Shown one piece after another: positions 32,132-39,724 of a stretch of DNA of 64,000 nt. The stretch spans positions 558,001-622,000 of the forward strand of contig NZ_JAHHZQ010000003.1 in NCBI RefSeq assembly GCF_022606355.1. The letters run 5' to 3'. This DNA comes from Leifsonia shinshuensis (lineage in GTDB: Bacteria; Actinomycetota; Actinomycetes; Actinomycetales; Microbacteriaceae). The number at the start of each line of letters is the position of its first letter. The stretch's first letter is position 1. The notes under the pieces were generated by a model that worked only from the letters and a program-made list of their open reading frames with translations, ran no database searches and was not told where the DNA came from. Both the position numbers and the translations under genes were made by a program.

Positions 32132-33312
32132 CGCACTGCGAGGTCGACGTGCGCCGGGTCGAAGAGGGCGTCGAGAACGAGCCGGCCGGCACCGCGGATG
32201 CCGGCGCCCTGTTTGGCGACGCTCACCGCGATGTCGAGCTGGTCGGTGATCATCGGGAGGCAGTCGGAGTAGATGGCGGAGCGCACGCCGGCGACGAAGG
32301 CCTCCGCTTCGCCCAGGATGCCGCCGAGCACGAGCCGCTGCGGATTGAAGAAGTTCATGATGGTCGCCAGCACGCCGCCGGTGCGGAGGCCCGCCTCCCT
32401 CAGCATGAGCGTGGCGAGCGGGTGGGCGTCGCGTGCGAGAGCCAGGACGTCACGGGTGTCGCCGACGTCCACGCCGTCGCGCCGGAGGGCCTGGACGATC
32501 GCCGCGCCTCCTGCGACCGCGTCGAGGCAGCCGACCCGGCCGCACGAGCAGAGCACGTCCGGCGCACCCGGCACCGTGACGTGGCTGATGTCGCCGGCCA
32601 TGCCGTGGTGCCCGCGGTAGAGACCGCCGAAGGCGACGATGCCGCAGCCGATGCTCGACCCGGCTTTGACGAAGACCATTTGGCCGCCCGTCGAGCCGGT
32701 GGCATCGTACTCACCCAGCGCCATGAGATTGGCGTCGTTGTCGACCGCGACCGTCAGACCGGTGAGGGCGTGCAGTTCGGCCGCCACGTCCACCCCGTTC
32801 CACCCCGGCATCCGTGACGGCGACACCATGCGGCCCGTCGCCGAGTCCACGGGGCCGGGGAGACCGATCCCGAAGCCCCGCAGGCTCTGCCCCGGCGCGG
32901 CGTGCTCGGTCTGAAGGTCGCGCGCAGTGTCGACGATCCAGGCGAGCACCCGAGCGGGCCCTGCGCCGATGTCCGTGGCGTCCGTGCGCGACGCGAGCAG
33001 ACGACCGGAGAGGTCGAAGAGGCCGAACGTGGCGTGGTGGGAGCCCAGATCGGCGGCGACCACCACGCCGGAGCTGGGATCGACCTCGAGAGCGCGCGGG
33101 CGTCGTCCGCCGTGCGACACTCCCTCCCCCGCCTCGCGGAGGAAGCCGGCGCCGAGCAGCGCGTCGACCCGCTGGGTGACGGTGGACGGCGACAGCCCGG
33201 TCTGACGGGCGATATCGGCCCGCGAGGCCGCCCTCCCGGAGCGGACCAGGTGGAGGATGCCGCCCGGAGTCGCCGAGGTGCTCCCCGGTGCCGCGGTGTG
33301 CGTGCCGCTCAT
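32128..33312 (-). CDS. ROK-family transcriptional repressor (NagC-like)
   Basis: A 394-residue ROK protein with an N-terminal winged helix (about 20-70, SRADIARQTGLSPSTVTQRV) and a sugar-kinase-like fold. The zinc/ROK signature CSCGRVGCLDAV is near residue 260 and the EXGH-type segment GDISHVTV is upstream of it. Such proteins bind amino sugars or glucose-type effectors and repress divergent operons. Start ATG 33312 was selected; longer frames to 33429 extend into the operator. It is transcribed divergently from the ABC importer, sharing a perfect 9-bp inverted repeat. Confidence 0.9.
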   Translation of the reverse strand: MSGTHTAAPGSTSATPGGILHLVRSGRAASRADIARQTGLSPSTVTQRVDALLGAGFLREAGEGVSHGGRRPRALEVDPSSGVVVAADLGSHHATFGLFDLSGRLLASRTDATDIGAGPARVLAWIVDTARDLQTEHAAPGQSLRGFGIGLPGPVDSATGRMVSPSRMPGWNGVDVAAELHALTGLTVAVDNDANLMALGEYDATGSTGGQMVFVKAGSSIGCGIVAFGGLYRGHHGMAGDISHVTVPGAPDVLCSCGRVGCLDAVAGGAAIVQALRRDGVDVGDTRDVLALARDAHPLATLMLREAGLRTGGVLATIMNFFNPQRLVLGGILGEAEAFVAGVRSAIYSDCLPMITDQLDIAVSVAKQGAGIRGAGRLVLDALFDPAHVDLAVR

Positions 33313-33370
33313 TCTCAGCGCATCCCCTCGTGTGGCACGCCATCGTCGCGTGCTGTTCTTCGTTGAGAAT

Positions 33371-33376
33371 ACTGTA
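33371..33376 (-). promoter_or_regulatory. -10 box of the ROK repressor
   Basis: TACAGT on the minus strand, with a -35-like TTGATC inside the shared operator (spacer 19). Its start point would give a ~52-nt leader. Confidence 0.4.
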
Positions 33377-33389
33377 GCGACTTTCTTCG

Positions 33390-33414
33390 ATTTCGGATCA
33401 ACCAAATCCGAAAT
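33390..33414. promoter_or_regulatory. ROK operator candidate
   Basis: Perfect 9-bp arms ATTTCGGAT (33390-33398) and ATCCGAAAT (33406-33414) with a 7-nt spacer. It overlaps the -35 of the importer promoter at one edge and the -35 region of the repressor promoter, as expected for a NagC-type bidirectional switch. Confidence 0.65.
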
Positions 33415-33442
33415 TGCAAGAACATGCATTACTTAGTACGCT
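33414..33442 (+). promoter_or_regulatory. Promoter of the importer-asparaginase operon
   Basis: TTGCAA at 33414-33419, 17-bp spacer, TACGCT at 33437-33442. The -35 begins at the last base of the ROK operator. Confidence 0.5.
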
Positions 33443-33478
33443 CATCGCATCCCGACCGACGACGATACGAGGAACCCG

Positions 33479-34231
33479 ATGGAAACACCGCACACCCGGC
33501 CCATGGTGAGCCTGCGCGGCGTCGACAAGCACTTCGGCGACCTGCACGTCCTCCGTTCCATCGACCTGGAGGTCGCCGCACGCGAAGTCGTCGTGGTGGT
33601 CGGACCGTCGGGGTCGGGCAAGTCGACACTCTGCCGCTCGATCAACCGGCTCGAGACCATCGACGGCGGCGAGATCCGCGTCGACGGCGAGCTCCTGCCG
33701 CAGGAGGGCGCCGACCTGGCCCGCCTCCGCGCGGAGGTCGGCATGGTCTTCCAGTCGTTCAACCTCTTCGCCCACCGCACGGTCCTCGACAATGTGGCGC
33801 TCGCCCCGGTCAAGGTGCGCAAGGTCAAGAAGGCGGACGCCGAGCGTCAGGCACTCGAGCTGCTCGACCGCGTCGGCATCGCCGACAAGGCGGGAAGTCA
33901 CCCGGCCCAGCTCTCCGGAGGACAGCAGCAGCGCGCGGCCATCGCCCGCGCCCTCGCGATGCAGCCGAAGGTGATGCTCTTCGACGAACCCACGAGCGCC
34001 CTCGACCCCGAGATGGTCGGCGAAGTCCTCGACGTCATGACCTCCCTCGCCAAGGACGGCATGACCATGATCGTGGTCACCCACGAGATGGGCTTCGCCC
34101 GCCGCGCCGCCGACCGGGTCGTCTTCATGGACCGCGGCCAGATCGTCGAGCAGGCGACGCCCGCCGAATTCTTCGACTCGCCCCGCACCGAGCGGGCGCG
34201 GTCGTTCCTGGCCTCCGTGCTGTCGCACTGA
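33479..34231 (+). CDS. Amino-acid ABC transporter ATP-binding protein
   Basis: A 250-residue ATPase of the polar-amino-acid (GlnQ/HisP) family. Walker A is GPSGSGKST, the signature is [15 protein letters not shown], Walker B is [12 protein letters not shown] and the H-loop is VVTHEMGFA. First gene of a seven-gene plus-strand operon with the binding protein, two permeases, asparaginase, CutC and a ROK kinase. Initiation at ATG 33479 is supported by GAGGAACC upstream. Energises uptake of an amino acid or amino-acid conjugate across the membrane. Confidence 0.93.
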   Translation: METPHTRPMVSLRGVDKHFGDLHVLRSIDLEVAAREVVVVVGPSGSGKSTLCRSINRLETIDGGEIRVDGELLPQEGADLARLRAEVGMVFQSFNLFAHRTVLDNVALAPVKVRKVKKADAERQALELLDRVGIADKAGSHPAQLSGGQQQRAAIARALAMQPKVMLFDEPTSALDPEMVGEVLDVMTSLAKDGMTMIVVTHEMGFARRAADRVVFMDRGQIVEQATPAEFFDSPRTERARSFLASVLSH

Positions 34232-34305
34232 CGACACCGGCACCGGAGGCCTCGCTCCACCCGTTCCACAGCACCGAACCCGTCCGCAATCAGAAAGGGA
34301 TGCAC

Positions 34306-35250
34306 ATGACCCGCAGCTCGAACCGCCGCAGGACCGCCATCGCCGGCGCCCTGCTCGCGGCCGTGACGCTCGCCGTCACCGCCTGTTCCTCCGGCACCAC
34401 CGCCCTCCCCGGCGACGGCGCCAGCTCGACCGCCGGCACCGACACGGTCTTCTCCGGAGCCCCGGTCGCCAAGGCCGACTTGATCCTCTCCGGATCGACC
34501 ATGGAGAAGATCAAGAAGCGCGGCAAGCTCATCGTCGCGGAGGCGCTCGACGCCCCGCTGCTCTCGCAGCAGGACCCGACCGACCCGAGCAAGGTCACCG
34601 GTTTCGACGCCGACCTGGCCAAGCTGCTCGCGATCTACATCCTCGGCAAGCCGAACGTGGAGATCGTCCCGCCGGCGTCGGAGACCCGCGAGGCCATGCT
34701 GCAGAACGGCACGGTGGATGTCGTCTTCAACACCTACACGATCACCGAGCAGCGCGCGACCCAGGTCGACTTCGCCGGCCCGTATTTCGAGTCCGGTCTG
34801 TCGGTCGCCGTCAAGAGCGACAACACGGCCATCAAGAGCTACAAGGACCTCGACGGCAAGAACGTGATCGTCGGCGCCAACACGCCGGCCGTCACCGAAG
34901 TGCCCAAGATCGCCCCGAAGGCGACCGTCACCGCGTTCGGCACCGACCCGGCCGCCGTGCAGGCGCTCATCCAGGGCCGCGGTGACGCCTACGTGCAGGA
35001 CTACACTCTGCTCGCCAGCGATGCCGCCAGCGAGAAGCAGATCAAGGTGGTGGGCCAGCCGTTCACCAAGGAGCCGTACGGCATCGGCCTGAAGCACGGC
35101 GACAGCGACTTCAAGACGTTCGTCAACACCTGGCTGAAGACCATCCAGAAGGGCGGTCAGTGGGGCCAGGCGTGGAAGACCACGCTCGGCACGGTGACCG
35201 ACTCGGCCATCCCGACCCCGCCGGAGATCGGCTCGGTCCCGGGTTCCTGA
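34306..35250 (+). CDS. Extracellular amino-acid-binding lipoprotein (family 3)
   Basis: A 314-residue solute-binding protein with a lipoprotein signal: basic start, hydrophobic stretch and a VTACSS lipobox with Cys near residue 27. The family 3 signature region (FDADLAKLLAIYI...) and the hinge segment with TITEQRATQVDFAGPYF are present, as in glutamate/glutamine-binding proteins. The AAAGGG ribosome binding site is 6 nt before ATG 34306; an ATG at 34300 would be too close to that site. It delivers the ligand to the two permeases. Two hairpins follow the gene, suggesting extra message stability. Confidence 0.92.
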   Translation: MTRSSNRRRTAIAGALLAAVTLAVTACSSGTTALPGDGASSTAGTDTVFSGAPVAKADLILSGSTMEKIKKRGKLIVAEALDAPLLSQQDPTDPSKVTGFDADLAKLLAIYILGKPNVEIVPPASETREAMLQNGTVDVVFNTYTITEQRATQVDFAGPYFESGLSVAVKSDNTAIKSYKDLDGKNVIVGANTPAVTEVPKIAPKATVTAFGTDPAAVQALIQGRGDAYVQDYTLLASDAASEKQIKVVGQPFTKEPYGIGLKHGDSDFKTFVNTWLKTIQKGGQWGQAWKTTLGTVTDSAIPTPPEIGSVPGS

Positions 35251-35260
35251 TCCGGAACCC
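35241..35260 (+). terminator. Hairpin with the binding-protein stop codon in its loop
   Basis: 7-bp arms GGGTTCC (35241-35247) and GGAACCC (35254-35260), loop TGATCC containing the TGA stop. Probably a 3'-end stabiliser or attenuator rather than a full terminator. Confidence 0.4.
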
Positions 35261-35317
35261 TCCCGAGTTCCCCGGCATCCGCGGCGCGTGCGTCCGCCGA
35301 TCGCCGGGGAACCCCTC

Positions 35318-35344
35318 GGGCGGGGTCGGTCTCCGACCCCGCCC
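35318..35344 (+). terminator. Strong 12-bp hairpin between binding protein and permease
   Basis: Perfect arms GGGCGGGGTCGG (35318-35329) and CCGACCCCGCCC (35333-35344) with a 3-nt loop. It sits 30 nt before the permease start and would reduce read-through, giving more binding protein than permease. Confidence 0.6.
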
Positions 35345-35374
35345 GGCCCCTCCTTCCTCACGAGTGAGCGAGCG

Positions 35375-36019
35375 ATGAACCCCCTGATCGACAACCTCGG
35401 GCCGCTGTTGCAGGCCCTCGGCACGACCCTGCTCATGGCCGTCGTGGCCGGCATCGGCTCGATCGTGCTCGGCGTGCTGGTCACGATCGCGCGCGTGAGC
35501 CCGATCCCCGTGCTGCGCGCCGCGGCCTTCCTCTACGTGCAGTTCTTCATCAACGTGCCGCTGTTGGCGTTGCTGCTCCTCGCCGTGTTCGCGCTGCCCG
35601 ACGCCGGCCTCCTGCTGCCGCTGACACCGACCGCGATCATCGTGCTCACGGTCTACGAGGCCGCCTACGTCGCCGAAGCCGTCCGTTCCGGCGTGAACAC
35701 GGTGCCGGTCGGCCAGGTGGAGGCCTCCCGCGCCCTCGGCTTCACACTCGGTCAGTCGCTGCGGTACGTCGTCGTGCCCCAGGCGCTGCGCGCGGTCGTC
35801 CAGCCGATCGGCAACGTGATGATCGCGCTCGCGATGAACACCGCCCTGGCCGCCGCCGTGGGCGTTGTGGAGCTGACCGCCGAGGTCAACAAGATCAACC
35901 TCGTCGCCGCGCAGCCCATCCTGATCTTCTCCAGCGCCGGTGTGCTCTACATGGCAGTCGCGCTGGCCATCGGCCTCGCGGCCGGCTGGGTGGAGCGGAA
36001 GGTGGCGATCGCCCGATGA
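35375..36019 (+). CDS. Amino-acid ABC transporter permease (first)
   Basis: A 214-residue membrane protein with about five helices and the EAA loop (EASRALGFTLGQSLRYVVVPQA) near residue 115-135, which couples to the ATPase. It is shorter than the second permease. The start ATG 35375 follows the hairpin; the ribosome binding site is weak (GAGTGAGCGAG). The next permease gene overlaps by 4 nt (ATGA). Forms the importer channel with it. Confidence 0.9.
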   Translation: MNPLIDNLGPLLQALGTTLLMAVVAGIGSIVLGVLVTIARVSPIPVLRAAAFLYVQFFINVPLLALLLLAVFALPDAGLLLPLTPTAIIVLTVYEAAYVAEAVRSGVNTVPVGQVEASRALGFTLGQSLRYVVVPQALRAVVQPIGNVMIALAMNTALAAAVGVVELTAEVNKINLVAAQPILIFSSAGVLYMAVALAIGLAAGWVERKVAIAR

Positions 36020-36939
36020 CCGCACAACAGCTCATCCCCGACCGTCCGGCACCCACGCGTCGCCGTCGTCGCACGTCATATGCCGCTTCGTTCATGTACG
36101 ACGTGCCTGGGCCGCGCGGGCGCCGCAACATCCTGATCGGCTCGATCATCAGCTGCGTGCTCTTTGCCGCGCTCATCGGCTACGGGCTCTGGCAGTTCGC
36201 CTCCCACGGTCAGCTCGACCCCGCCCGCTGGGCGCCGTTCACCGAATGGCCGATCTGGCAGTACCTGCTGGTCGGTCTGCTCGGCACGCTCGAAGCCGCC
36301 GCGATCGTCGCCGTGCTCGGCGGACTGCTCGGCGTGCTGCTCGCGCTCGGACGGATCAGCCGGCTGCGCGCCGTGCGCTGGCTGTGCGGGTTCTACATCG
36401 AGATCGCACGCACGGTTCCTGTGCTCCTCGTGATCTACCTCATGCTGTTCGGCCTCCCCCAGCTCGGCATCAACCTGCCGGTGCTGTGGAAGCTCGTCGT
36501 GCCGCTGACGATCGCCAACTCCGCGGTGTTCGCCGAGATCATCCGCGCCGGAATCCTGAGCCTCCCCCGCGGGCAGCGCGAAGCCGCGCTCAGTCTCGGG
36601 ATGCGTCCGGGCCAGGCCATGCGCTTCGTCGTGCTGCCGCAGGCCGCTCGCAATGTGGCGCCGTCGCTGGTCACCCAGTTCGTGAGCCTGCTCAAGGACA
36701 CCTCGCTGGGCTACATCGTCGCCTTCACCGAACTGCTCTACCGCGGCCAGGTGCTCGCGTCGTACCTCCACCTCCTCATCCCCACCTATGTCGCCGTGAC
36801 GGTCATCTATCTCGTCGTCAACGGCAGCCTCTCCGCGTTCGCCTCCCGCCTGCAGCGCGGGCCGCGAAAGCGGGCCTCCGCACAGCCGGTGCTCCCCGCA
36901 CTGCCTGCCGCCACGCACCAGGAAGAGTCCCATGTCTGA
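36016..36939 (+). CDS. Amino-acid ABC transporter permease (second)
   Basis: A 307-residue permease with a cytosolic N-terminal tail of about 45 residues rich in arginine, then about five or six helices. The EAA-type loop is REAALSLGMRPGQAMRFVVLPQA near residue 195. The C-terminus is Ala/Pro-rich. Overlaps the previous gene by 4 nt and the asparaginase gene by 8 nt, so all are in one coupled operon. Together with the first permease it forms a heterodimeric channel. Confidence 0.9.
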   Translation: MTAQQLIPDRPAPTRRRRRTSYAASFMYDVPGPRGRRNILIGSIISCVLFAALIGYGLWQFASHGQLDPARWAPFTEWPIWQYLLVGLLGTLEAAAIVAVLGGLLGVLLALGRISRLRAVRWLCGFYIEIARTVPVLLVIYLMLFGLPQLGINLPVLWKLVVPLTIANSAVFAEIIRAGILSLPRGQREAALSLGMRPGQAMRFVVLPQAARNVAPSLVTQFVSLLKDTSLGYIVAFTELLYRGQVLASYLHLLIPTYVAVTVIYLVVNGSLSAFASRLQRGPRKRASAQPVLPALPAATHQEESHV

Positions 36940-37930
36940 CAGCGCCTCCGTCACCGTTCCCGGCCTCGCGGAGCTCGCCGCCGTCCGCCGCTCCGGGTTG
37001 ATCGAGAGCCGCCACTTCGGCAGCCTCGTCGCACTGGGCCCGGACGGCGCGACTCTGCTCGAACTGGGCGACCCCGACGCGGTGGTGCTGCCGCGCAGCA
37101 CGGTCAAGCCGTTGCAGGCGCTGGCCTGCCTGACCCTGGGCGCCGAGCTGATCGGCCCCCGGCTCGCGATCGCGGCGGGCAGTCACACGGGTGAGGACGA
37201 GCACGTGCGCGTCGTGCGCGAGATCCTCGATGCGGCGGGCGTCGATGAGTCGGCCCTCGGCTGCCCGGTCGACCGCCCGGAGGACGAGAGCACCTTCGAA
37301 CGCCTGGTCCGAGCGGGCGAGCCGCGCGCCCGCATCCGGATGAACTGTTCCGGCAAGCACGCCGCGATGCTGCTCGCCGCCGCCGCGAACGGCTGGGCGA
37401 CGGACGGCTACCTCGACCCGGAGCACCCGGTGCAGCTGCACGTGCGCGAGACGATGGCGGCGCTCACCGGCGTGCCCGTCGGGCACGACGCCGTCGACGG
37501 GTGCGGCGCTCCTCTGTTCGGCACGACGGTGCGCGGCGTCGCCCGTGCGTTCGCGCGACTCGTGCTCGCCGCAGACGGCACGCCGGAGCGCGCCGTCGCG
37601 GACGCCATGCGCGAGCACCCCTTCTATGTGGGAGGCAGCGGACACCAGAACTCCACGCTGATGGAGACCGTGCCCGGCGCGCTCGCGAAGGGCGGCGCCG
37701 AAGGTGTGATCGGCGTCGCGGCCGCCGATGGAACGGCTGTCGCCATGAAGATCGTCGACGGCAGTCCCCGTGCGACCACCCTCATCGCGCTGCGCGTGCT
37801 GGAGGCGCTCGGCACCGACATCTCCAGAGCCTCCGCACTGGTCGACCTCCCGGTGCTCGGCGGAGGCGTTCCGGTCGGGCGCATCGAGCTCGGCGGCGAT
37901 CTGGCCGCCGCGCTGGAGAGCGTCGCGTGA
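36932..37930 (+). CDS. Type 3 (ReAV-like) L-asparaginase
   Basis: A 332-residue enzyme of the asparaginase II family (Rhizobium etli ReAV type), unrelated to E. coli AnsB. Family residues are visible: the first Ser-x-x-Lys in PRSTVKPLQA, the second serine in AAGSHTGED, a Lys in MKIVDGSPR, and the zinc-site residues in MNCSGKHAAM (Cys and Lys) and DGCGAP (Cys). It hydrolyses L-asparagine to aspartate and ammonia. The position behind an amino-acid importer and before CutC and a ROK kinase suggests its natural substrate may be a substituted asparagine; this is an inference. Confidence 0.9.
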   Translation: MSDSASVTVPGLAELAAVRRSGLIESRHFGSLVALGPDGATLLELGDPDAVVLPRSTVKPLQALACLTLGAELIGPRLAIAAGSHTGEDEHVRVVREILDAAGVDESALGCPVDRPEDESTFERLVRAGEPRARIRMNCSGKHAAMLLAAAANGWATDGYLDPEHPVQLHVRETMAALTGVPVGHDAVDGCGAPLFGTTVRGVARAFARLVLAADGTPERAVADAMREHPFYVGGSGHQNSTLMETVPGALAKGGAEGVIGVAAADGTAVAMKIVDGSPRATTLIALRVLEALGTDISRASALVDLPVLGGGVPVGRIELGGDLAAALESVA

Positions 37931-38676
37931 CCGGTCGCGTGACGGTCGAGATCTGCCTCGACGACCTCGCAGGCGTGCGCACGGCGGCGGAAGCGGGAGC
38001 TGACCGCATCGAGCTCTGCTCCGCACTCGGCGACGGCGGCCTGACACCGTCCATCGGAACCGTCGCGGCCGCGCTCGGGCTCGCCGGGAGCCTGGGGGTC
38101 AATGTGCTCGTGCGCCAGCGACCCGGAGACTTCGTGTTCGACGCTGACGAGCTCGCCGCGATGGTCGCCGACATCCATGCGATGCGCGCACTGCCCAACC
38201 CCCACGGCGTGCCGCTCGCCTTCGTGGTCGGCGCGCTGCGGCCCGACGGCACGGTGGACGCCCCGGCGACCCGCGCACTCGTGACAGCGTGCGGGGAGGC
38301 GCAGGTGACGTTCCACAAGGCGTTCGACCAGACCCCCGACCGGTCCGCCGCTCTGGAGACGCTCGTCTCGCTCGGTGTCACGCGCGTGCTGACCTCGGGG
38401 GGAGCGCCGAACGTGGTGGAGGGGACGGCCTCGCTGTCCTCGCTGGTCGCTCAGGCCGATGGCCGGATCACGGTGCTCGCCGGAGGCGGTGTCCGCGCCG
38501 CCAACGTGGCCGCGCTCGTCCGCGAGACCGGTGTTCGCGAGGTCCACCTGCGCGCTGCCGTCCGTACGCCGAGCGCGTCGCTCGCCACCAGCGCCTACGA
38601 TCGCGGATCGCGCGACACGACCTCCGGTGCCCTGGTGGCCGAGGTGGTCGCCGCGGTTCGCGAGGTCGCGGCGTGA
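37927..38676 (+). CDS. cutC: CutC-family TIM-barrel protein
   Basis: A 249-residue TIM-barrel protein of the CutC family. The typical first strand VTVEICLDDLAGVRTAAEAG and the later segments HKAFDQTPD and LTSGGAPNVVEG match the family. CutC was named for copper tolerance, but in many bacteria it clusters with amino-sugar genes and the copper role is doubtful. The GTG start overlaps the asparaginase stop (GTGA), and its stop overlaps the ROK kinase start, so it is part of the catabolic operon. Confidence 0.88.
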   Translation: MTGRVTVEICLDDLAGVRTAAEAGADRIELCSALGDGGLTPSIGTVAAALGLAGSLGVNVLVRQRPGDFVFDADELAAMVADIHAMRALPNPHGVPLAFVVGALRPDGTVDAPATRALVTACGEAQVTFHKAFDQTPDRSAALETLVSLGVTRVLTSGGAPNVVEGTASLSSLVAQADGRITVLAGGGVRAANVAALVRETGVREVHLRAAVRTPSASLATSAYDRGSRDTTSGALVAEVVAAVREVAA

Positions 38677-39650
38677 CCGCCGGCGAGCGCGCTGTCGGCG
38701 CTCCCGTCGTCCACGCCGTCCCGACCGCCGCACCCGTCGCGACCGCCGCAACCGACGGGCCCGTCGCCCTCGCCGTCGACCTGGGCGGCACGGCGATGAA
38801 GGGCGCCGTCGTCTCCGAGGGCGGCGGAGTTGTCGCGGAGCTGACCCGGCCGACACCGGCCGGTGACATCCTCGGTGCGTTGGTCGCCCTGTTCGGCGAC
38901 TTGCACGAGACCGCGCGCACGTCTGGCCGCGACGTGGTCGGCGCCGGAGTCGCGACCCCCGGAATGCTCGACGAACAACGCGGCATCGTGCAGTACGCCT
39001 CCAACCTCGACTGGCGCGACGTGCCTCTTCTCGACATCCTGCGAGGTGAGCTGCGCCTGCCGGTCGCCGTCGGACACGACGTGCGCGCCGCGGGACTGGC
39101 CGAGCGCACCTTCGGCGCGGCGCGGGGCTCGGACGATTTCGTCCTCGTTCCGATCGGTACCGGCGTCGCAGCCGCCCTCGTGACGGCGGGCGGCACCATC
39201 ACCGGCGCGACCGGTGCAGCCGGCGAGTTCGGCCACATCCCGGTCATCCCCGGAGGTGAGCCGTGCACGTGCGGTCAGCGCGGGTGTCTCGAGGTGTACA
39301 TGTCCGGGGCGGGGGTGGCCCGCCGCTACCGGGAGGCCGGCGGCGAGCCGCTGAGCACCCGCCGCATCGTCGCGCGACTCGGGGAGGATCCGCTGGCCGA
39401 CCGCGTCTGGGGCGAGGCGGTAGAGGTGCTCGCGCACGGCCTCACCACCCTCACCCTGCTCCTCGACCCGCGCGTCATCGTGCTCGGCGGGGGTGTCTCG
39501 CACGCCGGCGATGCGCTCTTCGGGCCGCTCGAACGCGCGGTCTCCGCCGGGCTCGCGTGGCGGGACCGCCCGGCGATCGTCCGCAGCGGACTCGGTGGTG
39601 ACGCAGGGCGTGCGGGGGCCGGCCTCCTCGCGTTCGGGGCGGCGCGGTAG
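38673..39650 (+). CDS. ROK-family sugar kinase
   Basis: A 325-residue ROK kinase. The ATP-binding loop is LAVDLGGTAMKGAVV near residue 29, and the ROK signature is GEFGHIPVIPGG followed by CTCGQRGCLEVYMSG (zinc ligands) near residues 185-210. There is no HTH, so it is an enzyme (glucokinase-like or N-acetylhexosamine kinase). It is the last gene of the operon and overlaps cutC by 4 nt (GTGA). Together with the ROK repressor this suggests that a sugar moiety is released and phosphorylated. Confidence 0.9.
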   Translation: MTAGERAVGAPVVHAVPTAAPVATAATDGPVALAVDLGGTAMKGAVVSEGGGVVAELTRPTPAGDILGALVALFGDLHETARTSGRDVVGAGVATPGMLDEQRGIVQYASNLDWRDVPLLDILRGELRLPVAVGHDVRAAGLAERTFGAARGSDDFVLVPIGTGVAAALVTAGGTITGATGAAGEFGHIPVIPGGEPCTCGQRGCLEVYMSGAGVARRYREAGGEPLSTRRIVARLGEDPLADRVWGEAVEVLAHGLTTLTLLLDPRVIVLGGGVSHAGDALFGPLERAVSAGLAWRDRPAIVRSGLGGDAGRAGAGLLAFGAAR

Positions 39651-39724
39651 CGGCGAGCGACGCGGCGAACGCGTATCGCGCCGCGCGGCCTCCCCGCGTC
39701 GGCACCGTTCGATAGCCTGAGGGC

